DNA of 64,000 nucleotides from Candidatus Obscuribacterales bacterium. GTDB taxonomy: Bacteria > Cyanobacteriota > Vampirovibrionia > Obscuribacterales > Obscuribacteraceae. The notes below the pieces were generated by a model that did not search any database, had not been told where the DNA came from, and worked only from the letters and a program-made list of their open reading frames with translations. Each line of letters opens with the position of its first letter. The stretch's first letter is position 1. Position numbers and translations under genes: made by a program. Positions 8,729-17,252 of the stretch are shown here, one piece after another. The stretch is taken from NCBI GenBank assembly GCA_019637435.1, contig JAHBVO010000002.1:721519-785518 (forward strand). The letters are read 5' to 3'.

Positions 8729-10057
8729 TCTTTCTAATTGTTCCGAGGAGCTGTCTCCAGGCTGTGGCGCCGGTGAGCTTTTCGTCGAGTGCTGAGAAAT
8801 TGGAAACGCGTCATTGTCGGTGAAAATGTTTCGAGATTCTCTCGGGGCTGCTATTGCTGATTGCGGGGCTAGATTAGGATGCGAGCGCGCGGGTGTCCTT
8901 GCCGCGTCCGCTTGCAACTGGAAGATAGACTGAAGCAGTCTGTTTGGCTTCGGCTCCTGCGTCACACTGGCAGGTTGCGCCGGAACCTTCTGCAGTGATT
9001 TTTCCGGAGGAGTCTCCAACGCATTGGCTGCCGATTTTTCAAGGGACTTCGCAGATGGTTTCTCAACTACCTTCTCAATTGAATCGTCAATCGACTTCAT
9101 CGCGGACTGCTTTGTGACTGGCTTATCCACAGGTTTTTCAGTAACCTTCGGCAAGGAGTTCGCCTTCGCTTTCTCTGCTGGTGATAATTGTCCGGAAGAT
9201 TCGCGCACACTCTGGGGTGTCTGTCCTGGCACCGCATATGGGGCGTAGCTGAACATCTGCATCTGATTCAATGGAAATGCCATTGTAGGTGGTGGCGGAG
9301 GAACCAGCACCGTTCTCGATGGTTTCGATCTGCGAGCAAGTTTCGATGATTGATCGACGAGCGTTTGTTCTGAGTAATCGCGAGACCTGGTATTTTTGCG
9401 GCTTGCATGTCTAGATGATTGAGATTTCCGTGACAACGACTTTGCTTGTCTTTCTGTTTTCGCCGTGCCGCCCCTGGTCTTGAATGTTCCTGCCGTAATA
9501 CCTGGAGGAGGTGCCTTCCAAGCTTGCGGTTTCAGCAAATCTGACGCAGCTGGAGCAATCGTCGGAGGCATCGCAGCAATAATTTTTGCTGCTGCCCGCT
9601 CGAAACCGCCCGGCACAAAGTAGAAAAAACTACCGAGTGTGATGGCGCAGATACCGCCGAAGACAAGCGCTAGCCTCCATGACTGATCGGGCGCGCGGTG
9701 AGTTTCATACCGCTCTGGGTCGTAAGTGTAAATCGGGGGCTCAGGTCTTGCGGCTTTCCGCGCCATTCCGGGCATAAAACTCGCAGGCACGAGGTTTTCA
9801 TTAAAAAAGCTCATTGAGAGCCTCACGTTTGTTCCGTCCGAAAGCCTGAGGGCCAGGTCGGAGACCGACGCGAGCTCGTCTTCTTCCATAGGCACCTCGG
9901 TTTGGGCCGCGAGGCAAACAACTTTGTTTGTCCGAGGGTGGACGATTCGCTTTGCGAGTGAGACTTGAACCGTGGGTGCGATGGATGTTCCGACCGGTTC
10001 AACCGTCACGGCACGGCTTTCTTCCTCGGTTGCGGGGATGAGTTCTGTTCCTTTCAT
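8714..10057 (-). CDS. Hypothetical membrane protein with low-complexity tail
   Basis: 447 residues, family not recognised. An N-terminal domain of about 120 residues, probably cytoplasmic (contains LASVSDLALRLSDGTNVRLSMSFF, vaguely like a PilZ-type strand pattern but without its motifs), is followed by one membrane segment near 130-150 (LALVFGGICAITLGSFFYF). The rest is a Lys/Ser/Pro-rich tail with a loose Lys-Pro/Lys-Ser repeat (KPVDKPVTKQS, KPSAKSLEKS) that looks like an extended periplasmic linker. It stands alone between convergent paaN and a divergent Gly-Gly protein gene. The ATG at 10057 has no clear ribosome binding site. Confidence 0.6.
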   Translation of the reverse strand: MKGTELIPATEEESRAVTVEPVGTSIAPTVQVSLAKRIVHPRTNKVVCLAAQTEVPMEEDELASVSDLALRLSDGTNVRLSMSFFNENLVPASFMPGMARKAARPEPPIYTYDPERYETHRAPDQSWRLALVFGGICAITLGSFFYFVPGGFERAAAKIIAAMPPTIAPAASDLLKPQAWKAPPPGITAGTFKTRGGTAKTERQAKSLSRKSQSSRHASRKNTRSRDYSEQTLVDQSSKLARRSKPSRTVLVPPPPPTMAFPLNQMQMFSYAPYAVPGQTPQSVRESSGQLSPAEKAKANSLPKVTEKPVDKPVTKQSAMKSIDDSIEKVVEKPSAKSLEKSAANALETPPEKSLQKVPAQPASVTQEPKPNRLLQSIFQLQADAARTPARSHPNLAPQSAIAAPRESRNIFTDNDAFPISQHSTKSSPAPQPGDSSSEQLERIVLP

Positions 10058-10335
10058 TTTGCGCGAGACCCGAAATCTTGCTAACGACGCCTTTCTTCCA
10101 ATATTGGATAGTGATCTTTATACCGCGGGAGCTTTTCTTTCTAACTCCTGCAGCGGTTTTTCGTTAATCGAAAGCATCCTATTCCTTCGGCTATATTTCA
10201 AAACGTCGCACCCAATCTCAGCTTTAGAGGAGAGATTCATTCGAGTTCGGACGTACAAATTGCAGCGGTTTCGAAGTCGTTGCGTGGTCTTCTAGTGGGT
10301 ATGAAAGAATTGCATATCTAAAGATGGAGTCGACA

Positions 10336-10722
10336 ATGTCAGTCACGCTTACTGTATGTGAGAAAAGTCCAGGCGGACCGCCTGCCGAGGAGTATTCACT
10401 CGAGCTCAAAGAAGAGCGAATCACTGTGCGCGATTTGATTCAAAACATTGTCTTCCATCAAGTTTACAAACTGAATACTGCTGCGCGAGATTGGAATCGG
10501 ATGGCGGATGACAGAGAGCAATTGCTGAATTCTAAGCCTGCCGGACAGGGTCGTACGGTAGATTGGGTTCCGAAGTTCGAGCAAGCGCTCAAGGCGTTTG
10601 AATTTAATCAGATCGTTCTTCTCGTTGATGACACTCAGGTGGAAGATCTTAACGAATTCGTTGATTTAACTCCGAGAACAAAGGTGACCTTTTTGAAACT
10701 CGTTCCGCTAGTTGGGGGCTAA
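10336..10722 (+). CDS. Small predicted ubiquitin-like (MoaD/ThiS-type) protein ending in Gly-Gly
   Basis: 128 residues from ATG 10336, with GGAG six bases upstream; ATG 10324 is less likely because that ribosome binding site lies inside the extension. The N-terminal strand SVTLTV, strand YSLELKEERI, helix VRDLIQNIV, an inserted helical stretch, then IVLLVDDTQV and the last strand VTFLKLVPLVGG follow the order of a beta-grasp fold. The protein ends exactly at Gly-Gly, as do MoaD, ThiS and processed ubiquitin, whose C-terminus is activated by an E1-like enzyme. The fold is my inference. The stop codon is one base from the start of the DUF4132 gene, whose ribosome binding site is formed by the Gly-Gly codons. 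No E1 or JAB-protease gene is in the window. Confidence 0.7.
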   Translation: MSVTLTVCEKSPGGPPAEEYSLELKEERITVRDLIQNIVFHQVYKLNTAARDWNRMADDREQLLNSKPAGQGRTVDWVPKFEQALKAFEFNQIVLLVDDTQVEDLNEFVDLTPRTKVTFLKLVPLVGG

Positions 10723-10723
10723 T

Positions 10724-13210
10724 ATGTCGCTTTTCAAAAAGCTTATGGATGTGTTTTCCGGAGAAAACACCGAATCCGGTGGCGGACTGAAATTGTCTGC
10801 AGAGTCCAAAAGGTTGTTTGATGCCTACCTCAACGAGGCTTTCAACATGAACGCATATGACATGACGGCCGCGAACAGTTTTGCCGCGAAGGAAATCAGC
10901 GAAGCTGATCCTGAACTGCAAAAGGAGATTCTCAAAGAATCGATGCGCAGGCATAACGAAGCATACTCTTATAGCGATCACATCACATTGAAGCAGTTGG
11001 AAGAGATGCTCCTTCGTAAACACTTGAAATACTCGGAGGAGGACATTTTAACGATTTTCGCAATAGCAGGCAGTGCCAAGAAAAGCAGTTGGAGTTCTCC
11101 TCATAGCGCATGGCTTGCTGGGATTGCTGAGCGTTATTCGAAGGAAAACCAGCTGTCCGATGACGTCAAATTGGCATTTCAGTCGCTTGTAGATCGCTTG
11201 ATAGCTGAGTCGAATGACGCGAGCAGTCGAAAACTAGTTCGAGCGTTAACCGTTTTATTAAGTGATGCGGGCGAGGACCTCGTGCCGTTTGCCGTGAACG
11301 GCTACGAGGCTTGGGGCGCAAAAGCTATAGCTGACATTCGCGCGCTGCCGGATGAACCGCTGTTGAACTGGAAACGTCTTTTAGAATATGCCACTACTTG
11401 CAGTGGCAGCACACCATCAAAAAGGTGGCAAGATGGTGCTCTCAAGTACTTACAAAAAATCGACCAGGAAGTTTTTGTAACCTTCATAGACAGCTGGTTC
11501 TCGCTTGTTGGGACTAGAGGGACCTATCCTGAAAAACAGAGAGACCGTTATGCGATTGATCCTAACGAAACGCTGACCTCAGAAAGTGCGGATTTGCTAA
11601 AAGGTCTGGCGTGGATATCTATTCAAGTGGATGATCCGCGTCTGGCGCGCGCTCTGGGAGATGCTGCGAATGCCAGTTTTAAGAAAGTCGTTAACGTCGG
11701 ACCACGTTGTCCTAAACTTGGGAATGCTTGTGTTGGTGCCCTGAGTAACTTGAAATCGAAAGAGGCGATTGCGCAATTGGGGCGTTTGAAGTCTAGCGTG
11801 AAACACGCGTCTACTCGCAATACAATCGAGAAGGCCTTAAACAACGCGGCGACCAGAGCCGGCATGTCAGTGCAAGACCTGGAGGAATTGAACGTTCCCG
11901 ATTACGGATTCACCGAGGTTGGAAAGCTTGTACAGAACTTCGAAGCCCACCGCGCAGAAATTGTGATTGATGATTCCAGCGTCTCATTGCATTGGTTCGA
12001 TGCTACCGATAAGGAACACAAGTCGATTCCTGCCAGGGTGAAGTCAGAACATCCTGACGAGGTGAAGGCGCTCAAGAAAACGCTTGGCGATGTAGAGAAG
12101 CAGCTCTCTGCAATTCGCTACAGAATAGAGAACAGTTTGATACAACAGCGACATTGGGCGTACAAGGATCTGAAGGAGCGTTACCTGGAGCATCCGATCG
12201 CAGCTACGATAGCGCGCCGGCTGATCTGGCGAGTGAATGGAAAGTCTGCGATTTATCTCGATGGTGAGATGGTGGATGTGCAAAGTTGTCGCGTGGAAAC
12301 ACCTGATAATGCAATCGTGGAACTCTGGCATCCAATTGCGTCTGAAGCTGAAGAGGTGCTTGCCTGGCGGATGTTCTTGCGCGGTCATGAAATCACTCAA
12401 CCGTTCAAACAAGCCCATCGTGAAATATATGTTCTAACTCCGGCAGAAATCGAGACGGATACGTATTCCAATCGTTTCGCGGCGCATGTTTTGAAGCAGC
12501 ATCAATTCAATCAACTATGCCAACAGCGGGGCTGGAAGTATCGTCTTCAGGGAGCCTGGGATAGTTACAACACACCATACCTTGAGTTGCCGCAATGGGA
12601 TTTGATTGCGGAGTTTTTCGTTGAACCGGTAACAGACGAGGCGTCGGCAACCGGAACATTCACGCACTGCGTTTCCGACCAATTAAGATTTAGAAGATCG
12701 AACGGTGAACCGGTATCGCTTGTTGAAATAATGCCTGTCGTGTTAACGGAGGTGATGCGCGACCTCGATTTGTTTGTCGGGGTTTGCAGCATTGGAAACG
12801 ATCCAACCTGGATCGATGCCGGAGACGCTCATCACGGTTACTGGCACGCCTTTTCGTTTGGTGACCTTTCGGCGTCCGCGGAAACGCGCAAGGACGTTCT
12901 CAAAGAAATTTTGCCTGCTCTGAAGATCAAGGCGAGGTGCCGGATAGAAGGAAAGTTTTTGATTGTGCAGGGCGATATCCGAACGTACAAGATTCACCTG
13001 GGCAGCGGTAATATCTTGATGGAACCCAACGATCAGTATCTTTGCATTGTTCCAGAGCGTGGTGGCAAAAGCGGTGGCACTTCAAAAATCTACCTTCCTT
13101 TTGAAGGCGATGGCGTTTTGTCAGTGATTCTGAGCAAAGCGATGATGCTAGCTAATGACTCGAAAATCACGGATCCAACCATCGTCCGTCAGATCAATTT
13201 CAGAACCTAG
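10724..13210 (+). CDS. DUF4132 domain protein (MolR-like)
   Basis: 828 residues from ATG 10724, preceded by GGGGG; an in-frame TTG at 10712 is less likely. The N-terminal 400 residues are helical and repeat-like. The C-terminal half carries the DUF4132 pattern: YLEHPIAATIARRLIWRVNG near 495, the WRMFLRGHEITQPFKQAHRE stretch near 550, ELPQWDLIAEFFVEP near 630, and the conserved end RTYKIHLGSGNILM followed by NDQYLCIVP near 760-785. DUF4132 is also the C-terminal domain of E. coli MolR/YehI, where a WGR domain precedes it; I see no WGR domain here. Biochemical role unknown. The tight coupling to the upstream Gly-Gly protein suggests they work together. Confidence 0.85.
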   Translation: MSLFKKLMDVFSGENTESGGGLKLSAESKRLFDAYLNEAFNMNAYDMTAANSFAAKEISEADPELQKEILKESMRRHNEAYSYSDHITLKQLEEMLLRKHLKYSEEDILTIFAIAGSAKKSSWSSPHSAWLAGIAERYSKENQLSDDVKLAFQSLVDRLIAESNDASSRKLVRALTVLLSDAGEDLVPFAVNGYEAWGAKAIADIRALPDEPLLNWKRLLEYATTCSGSTPSKRWQDGALKYLQKIDQEVFVTFIDSWFSLVGTRGTYPEKQRDRYAIDPNETLTSESADLLKGLAWISIQVDDPRLARALGDAANASFKKVVNVGPRCPKLGNACVGALSNLKSKEAIAQLGRLKSSVKHASTRNTIEKALNNAATRAGMSVQDLEELNVPDYGFTEVGKLVQNFEAHRAEIVIDDSSVSLHWFDATDKEHKSIPARVKSEHPDEVKALKKTLGDVEKQLSAIRYRIENSLIQQRHWAYKDLKERYLEHPIAATIARRLIWRVNGKSAIYLDGEMVDVQSCRVETPDNAIVELWHPIASEAEEVLAWRMFLRGHEITQPFKQAHREIYVLTPAEIETDTYSNRFAAHVLKQHQFNQLCQQRGWKYRLQGAWDSYNTPYLELPQWDLIAEFFVEPVTDEASATGTFTHCVSDQLRFRRSNGEPVSLVEIMPVVLTEVMRDLDLFVGVCSIGNDPTWIDAGDAHHGYWHAFSFGDLSASAETRKDVLKEILPALKIKARCRIEGKFLIVQGDIRTYKIHLGSGNILMEPNDQYLCIVPERGGKSGGTSKIYLPFEGDGVLSVILSKAMMLANDSKITDPTIVRQINFRT

Positions 13211-13304
13211 ACAGCAATCGAGCAGAGTGCGTTCATAGCACGTTCACCACGCGGTGCTAAAGTTGGAAACGTCAGTATCCGCACTCCGTGTGAATGTCAT
13301 TCAA

Positions 13305-13751
13305 ATGCAACTGCTGGTAGTTTTGTTAGTGGTGAACGCTTGTCTTGCCTGGTTCATGACTGGGCTCATCTGGTTTGTCCAGATTGTGCACTATCCGATG
13401 TTCGACATGGCATCTAGAAATGAGTTCGTGCAGTTCGCGAACCGGCACTGCCAACTGACTACGAGCGTTGTTGCACTGCCAATGGTGGCAGAGTTACTGT
13501 GCTCTTTTTTACTTGCTGTCCTCTGGAATGGGAGTGGAAAACTTTTGGTCTGGCTCTGTTTTCTTCTTGTCGTTGGAATCTGGTTTTGCACTGTAGCCTA
13601 TTCAATCCCGAGCCACAACAAGTTCTGCAGTGTTGGATTCGTTCAGGAGACCCATCAGTATCTGGTAACGACCAATTGGGTCAGAACCATTTTGTGGACC
13701 GTCCGCGCAGGATTGCTGGCTGTTCTTCTCAGTCGACTTCGTTTCAACTGA
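13305..13751 (+). CDS. Small integral membrane protein, four predicted membrane segments
   Basis: About 148 residues from ATG 13305; GTG at 13254 would add 17 residues and neither start has a good ribosome binding site. Four hydrophobic segments are evident: LLVVLLVVNACLAWFMTGL, VALPMVAELLCSFLLAVL, LLVWLCFLLVVGIWFCTVA and TILWTVRAGLLAVLL. Conserved-looking polar stretches WFVQIVHYPMF, SIPSHNKF and NWVRTILW sit between them. The pattern resembles a widespread family of uncharacterised membrane proteins, perhaps related to DUF1772; I cannot assign a function. It follows the DUF4132 gene by less than 100 bases and could be cotranscribed. Confidence 0.65.
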   Translation: MQLLVVLLVVNACLAWFMTGLIWFVQIVHYPMFDMASRNEFVQFANRHCQLTTSVVALPMVAELLCSFLLAVLWNGSGKLLVWLCFLLVVGIWFCTVAYSIPSHNKFCSVGFVQETHQYLVTTNWVRTILWTVRAGLLAVLLSRLRFN

Positions 13752-13888
13752 TTTACCGACCTTTTGCAAGTCCGAAAGTTTGTGATAGCTTTATCGCCGA
13801 TTTTAATCGTGAGGTCTGGAAACCGAGACCGCGTTCGCTGCTGCCACTACTTAAGCGAAGCCTTCTCCGGTCGTATATACTGAGAAGT

Positions 13889-13920
13889 GGGTGCCGGTCG
13901 GCGCCAGTTTGAAAACCTGG
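13889..13920 (+). other. Two small hairpins upstream of the 13952 gene
   Basis: GGTGCC/GGCGCC (with one G-U pair and a 4-nt loop) is followed directly by CCAG...CTGG around TTTGAAAAC. They lie in the 200-bp space before the small membrane protein gene. Either a leader structure or a weak terminator for the upstream gene; nothing else was seen in that space. Confidence 0.25.
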
Positions 13921-13951
13921 TAATACAAGCGGGCATTGCCTGGAGGCGAAT

Positions 13952-14260
13952 TTGAGCTCATCTTACAAACCCAAACGCCTGAAATTCTGGCATGTATTTT
14001 TTTGGTTCATGATGATCGCTATCGGGATCAAAGTTGCGATAATCGGTGCCTTCCTGATGCTGGGGCTCTTGCCTCATGAATTGCTGTTTGCATTCGTTTC
14101 CAAGGTCTTCACACTTGGACCGACCTTTATGCTCAACGGCTTAATCGTATCGAGTGTGGGATTTTTGATTGTCTTCCTCTGCGTCTGGATGCTTATGAAA
14201 ATGAGCGGAGACTGCAACAAACCGGACCCCGCCAAGTCGATGGACGAGTTCTTAACCTGA
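13952..14260 (+). CDS. Small membrane protein (two predicted membrane segments), TTG start
   Basis: 102 residues. The TTG at 13952 has a textbook GGAGG five bases upstream (13942-13946), which decides the start. Two hydrophobic segments (FWFMMIAIGIKVAIIGAFLML and LNGLIVSSVGFLIVFLCVWML) are joined by a short loop, with a Lys/Arg-rich N-terminus (KPKRLKFWH) and a charged C-terminus. Family not recognised. It stands alone on the plus strand between another small membrane protein and the Old Yellow Enzyme gene. Confidence 0.6.
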   Translation: MSSSYKPKRLKFWHVFFWFMMIAIGIKVAIIGAFLMLGLLPHELLFAFVSKVFTLGPTFMLNGLIVSSVGFLIVFLCVWMLMKMSGDCNKPDPAKSMDEFLT

Positions 14261-14480
14261 ACCACGCTTTTAATCTTTGATCTGATCGAGCGCGCTGCGC
14301 TTTGCTGCGACCTTGCCAGTCATTTTGCGGTAGCGCGCTAGTTGTCACTAGTAAACATTCGCTCAAACACACACACACAACACCCGCACTATCGGATACT
14401 ATCTGGGATGTGTTCATCGGAGACCGTCAGTTTCGGCTTCGGATGTTTTTGTTCGCTTGATCACATAGGAATCCATCTTT

Positions 14481-15563
14481 ATGCCACATATGTTTGAACC
14501 TCTCACCGTCCGTGGTGTCACTCTGCGAAATCGAATTTGTGTTTCGCCGATGTGTCAGTATTCGTCAGTCGACGGACATGCAACTGATTGGCACCTGGTT
14601 CATCTCGGCTCGAGAGCCGTTGGCGGCGCGGCGCTCGTGATTGCTGAAGCAACTGCGGTGGAGCCGGAAGGCAGAATTTCCTTCGAGGATGCAGGTATCT
14701 GGGCGGACTCTCATATCGAGCCTTTGAAACGCATTACGAAATTCATTGAAGAGCAAGGCTCGGTGCCAGGAATTCAAATCGCGCATGCCGGCCGAAAGGC
14801 GAGCACGAAGCGCCCCTGGGAAGGTGGCGGCAAATTACCGTTGGATCAAAACGGCTGGCAGCCGGTTGGACCGAGTGCTATTCCGTTCGACACCGATTAT
14901 CTTATGCCAAGAGAGCTGACGCTAGACGAGATCGGCGCGATTCAAGAAAAATTTGTTGCGGCGGTACAACGTAGTCTCAAAGCCGGCTTTAAATGGATGG
15001 AGTTGCACGCGGCTCACGGTTACCTCTGCCACAGCTTTCACTCACCGTTGTCGAATCAGCGCAGCGATCAGTATGGTGGCAGTTTTGAAAATCGAGTTCG
15101 TTTCACGATTGAAACCGCAACCAAGGTTCGCAAAGCCTGGCCTCAAGATCTGCCAATGAGTGTCCGTCTGTCATGCAGCGATTGGGCAGATGGCGGATGG
15201 ACAATTGAAGAATCGATTGAGCTTAGTAAGCAACTTAAGTCCTTAGGGGTGGATCTGATTGATTGCAGCTCCGGCGCCGGCACACCACACGCGAAAATTC
15301 CTGTGGGTGCTAACTACCAGGTTCAATTCGCCGAAGCGATTAAGCGGGAAGCTGGTATCATGACTGGTGCCGTCGGAATGATTACCGAACCGATGCAAGC
15401 GGACGCAATCGTTCGTATGGAGCAAGCTGATGTTATCTTCCTGGCTCGTGAACTTCTTCGCGATCCCTATTGGCCTGTTCACGCAGCTCAAATTGTGCAT
15501 AAGTCGGACGCCGTCTCGTTGCCCGATGCGTACCATTATGCCGCCTATCCGAAACGCAAGTAA
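14481..15563 (+). CDS. NADH:flavin oxidoreductase / Old Yellow Enzyme (NamA/YqjM-like)
   Basis: 360-residue TIM-barrel flavoenzyme. The N-terminus LTVRGVTLRNRICVSPMCQYS holds the Thr/Cys features of the thermophilic-like YqjM class. The substrate-binding His pair sits in ELHAAHGYLCHSFHSPLSNQR, FMN-phosphate contacts lie in the C-terminal GAVGMI region, and it ends RELLRDPYWP, typical of NamA. It should reduce activated C=C bonds using NAD(P)H with bound FMN, in the cytoplasm. AGGA lies 11 bases before ATG. An isochorismatase-family hydrolase follows after about 12 bases, so the two are probably one operon for detoxifying or degrading small molecules. Confidence 0.93.
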   Translation: MPHMFEPLTVRGVTLRNRICVSPMCQYSSVDGHATDWHLVHLGSRAVGGAALVIAEATAVEPEGRISFEDAGIWADSHIEPLKRITKFIEEQGSVPGIQIAHAGRKASTKRPWEGGGKLPLDQNGWQPVGPSAIPFDTDYLMPRELTLDEIGAIQEKFVAAVQRSLKAGFKWMELHAAHGYLCHSFHSPLSNQRSDQYGGSFENRVRFTIETATKVRKAWPQDLPMSVRLSCSDWADGGWTIEESIELSKQLKSLGVDLIDCSSGAGTPHAKIPVGANYQVQFAEAIKREAGIMTGAVGMITEPMQADAIVRMEQADVIFLARELLRDPYWPVHAAQIVHKSDAVSLPDAYHYAAYPKRK

Positions 15564-15575
15564 AAGGAATTCGTG

Positions 15576-16190
15576 ATGAGTAAGTATTCGAAATTAGATA
15601 AAGACAAAGCTGTCGTTCTCCTCGTCGATCATCAGGCTGGACTTCTGTCTCTGGTCCGCGACTTTTCGCCGGATGAGTTTAAAAACAACGTTTTGGCGCT
15701 CGCCGACATCGCGAAATTTTTTAAATTACCGACGATATTAACGACTAGTTTTGAGCAGGGACCGAACGGTCCCCTGGTGCCGGAGTTGAAGCAAATGTTT
15801 CCCGATGCTCCATACATTGCTCGCCCTGGTCAGATCAACGCCTGGGACAATGAAGAATTCGTTGCCGCCGTCAAAAAGACCGGGCGGAAACAGTTGATCA
15901 TTGCGGGTGTAGTGACAGATGTTTGTGTGGCTTTCCCTGCTTTGTCGGCTCTTGAAGAGGGCTTCGAAGTGTTCGTAGTTACCGACGCATCCGGCACGTT
16001 CAACCCCGTGGTGCGTGATGCTGCATGGGCCCGAATGTCTGCAAACGGCGCGCAGCTAATGAACTGGTTCAGCGTCGCGTGTGAACTGCATCGCGATTGG
16101 CGCAATGATATCGAGGGATTAGGAACGCTCCTTGCGAACCATTTGCCCGCGTACGTCAACTTAATGCAGAGCTACTCCGTTAAAAAGTAG
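15576..16190 (+). CDS. Isochorismatase-family hydrolase (YcaC-like)
   Basis: 204 residues from ATG 15576 (AAGGA upstream; GTG 15573 is one codon earlier). It has the cysteine-hydrolase layout: Asp18 in VLLVDHQAGL, TTSFEQGPNGPLVPEL, and the nucleophile Cys117 in IIAGVVTDVCVAFPALSA followed by VFVVTDASGT. The sequence is of the YcaC subgroup, whose substrate is not established. It directly follows the Old Yellow Enzyme gene in an apparent two-gene operon. The stop codon lies inside a perfect 11-bp hairpin. Confidence 0.9.
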   Translation: MSKYSKLDKDKAVVLLVDHQAGLLSLVRDFSPDEFKNNVLALADIAKFFKLPTILTTSFEQGPNGPLVPELKQMFPDAPYIARPGQINAWDNEEFVAAVKKTGRKQLIIAGVVTDVCVAFPALSALEEGFEVFVVTDASGTFNPVVRDAAWARMSANGAQLMNWFSVACELHRDWRNDIEGLGTLLANHLPAYVNLMQSYSVKK

Positions 16191-16196
16191 CTCTGC
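16166..16196. terminator. Convergent terminator hairpin
   Basis: Perfect 11-bp stem GCAGAGCTACT / AGTAGCTCTGC with a 9-nt loop, between the isochorismatase-like gene (plus, stop 16188-16190 inside the 3' arm) and the EF-hand gene (minus, ending 16204). There is no strong T run on the plus strand. The placement suits a bidirectional terminator. Confidence 0.55.
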
Positions 16197-16203
16197 CAGT
16201 TTC

Positions 16204-17055
16204 CTACGGTGTATTGCCGCTGGCGTTTTGTTGCCGTCTTTGTTGATGTCGCTGCTTCATCTCATTAACAAACTGGTCACGCTGCGCTTGCTCATTCGCA
16301 TCGAGTGAACCGTCACCGTTGGCGTCAAATCGTTGCATCAGCTTTTGCTGACGCTCTTGTTTTTTGCCGTTGTTCCAGTCGCCGGCGACATTGCTTCGGT
16401 TTTTGCCGCGAAAACCGCCAAAGTTTTCCATCGGACCGCCGCCCTGGTTGCCGTCTCCGGGAGGACCAAACTCGCCAGGCCCACCAGGCGGTCCGAATTG
16501 TCCGGGTCCCGGACCTCCGTTTCCGGGTCCGCCGAAACCGGGACCGCCATTTCCGCTGCCGCTCAGACCGCCACCACCGAAGCCGCCACCCTGTCCGCCG
16601 AAACCACCAGGACCGCCGTGGCGCCCGCCGCGTCCTTTACCAAACTTCTCCCGCAGTTCCTGGGCTTTTGCTTTCTCTGAAGCATCCAGGGTGCCGTCAC
16701 CGTTGGCGTCGAACCGTTGCATAAACTTGGCTCGTCTGGCTTCACGGTCGGCTTCGCTGCCGCCGAAACCACCGCCTTGGCCAGGTCCACCGCCGCCCAG
16801 GAAGCCGCCCTGTCCGGGTCCGCCCTGGCCTTGCCCTCCGAATCCTCCTCGCCTTCCACCGTGTTTACCTTGCCAACCACCAGCTTCATTAATAGGTGGA
16901 GCAACCTGAGGGGGTTGTTGATCGGGTGTGCCCTGTGCAGGTGGCGGCTGATTCGGGTCTGTTTGAGCCCCAGCCTGGGCCATCGCGGCTGGCGCCAGGG
17001 TTGTTAAGGCGGTCAAAAGCGAACCCAGCGCTATGAATCGGTTTAAGTTTCTCAT
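16204..17055 (-). CDS. Exported EF-hand protein with Gly-rich linker
   Basis: 283 residues. A signal peptide (FIALGSLLTALTTLAPAAMAQA, cleavage near 27) is followed by a Pro/Gln-rich segment, a Gly/Phe/Arg-rich segment, a first EF-hand-like calcium loop DANGDGTLDASE (about 115-126), a long Gly/Pro-rich low-complexity linker, a second loop DANGDGSLDANE (about 248-259) and a basic Gln/Arg-rich end. Both loops keep the Asp/Asn/Asp positions and the final Glu. Likely a calcium-binding protein of the periplasm or cell surface. GGAG precedes the ATG. Long proline-rich readings on the opposite strand are only shadows of the Gly codons. Confidence 0.8.
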   Translation of the reverse strand: MRNLNRFIALGSLLTALTTLAPAAMAQAGAQTDPNQPPPAQGTPDQQPPQVAPPINEAGGWQGKHGGRRGGFGGQGQGGPGQGGFLGGGGPGQGGGFGGSEADREARRAKFMQRFDANGDGTLDASEKAKAQELREKFGKGRGGRHGGPGGFGGQGGGFGGGGLSGSGNGGPGFGGPGNGGPGPGQFGPPGGPGEFGPPGDGNQGGGPMENFGGFRGKNRSNVAGDWNNGKKQERQQKLMQRFDANGDGSLDANEQAQRDQFVNEMKQRHQQRRQQNASGNTP

Positions 17056-17154
17056 GCAGGATAACTCCGTAAAATGGGCTCAGGGCGTCAACGCCATCAG
17101 GGCGGGCGTTTCGCTCCGTAAGAACGTCTAGATAGGTAGACGCAGTTCCGAGAT

Positions 17155-17214
17155 AAAAAGTTCAATGCCGTCACAACTTCTGAAAAAGTTTAATCAAACT
17201 TGCTAGGTATGCTA
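17155..17214 (+). promoter_or_regulatory. Two-part promoter-like element, copy A
   Basis: Contains AAAAAGTTCAA (17155-17165), then TTCTGA (17178), AAGTTTAATC (17186-17195) and, ten bases on, GGTATGCTA (17206-17214) with a -10-like TATGCT. The same words in the same order occur at 25222-25270. It ends 39 bases before the acyltransferase start at 17253. The spacing between the first and second parts differs by exactly ten bases from copy B, about one helical turn. Confidence 0.5.
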
Positions 17215-17252
17215 TCAAGTGAATAGTGAGTGAATGATGAGGAGATCCGCAG

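Noticed and set aside
14368..14383. Short CA repeat (acacacacac) before the Old Yellow Enzyme
   Set aside because: Too short to call a repeat with function; no second unit and no gene frame affected.
16364..16909. 181-residue proline-rich reading on the plus strand
   Set aside because: It is the reverse complement of Gly codons in the EF-hand protein gene; the minus-strand gene has a signal peptide and EF-hand motifs.
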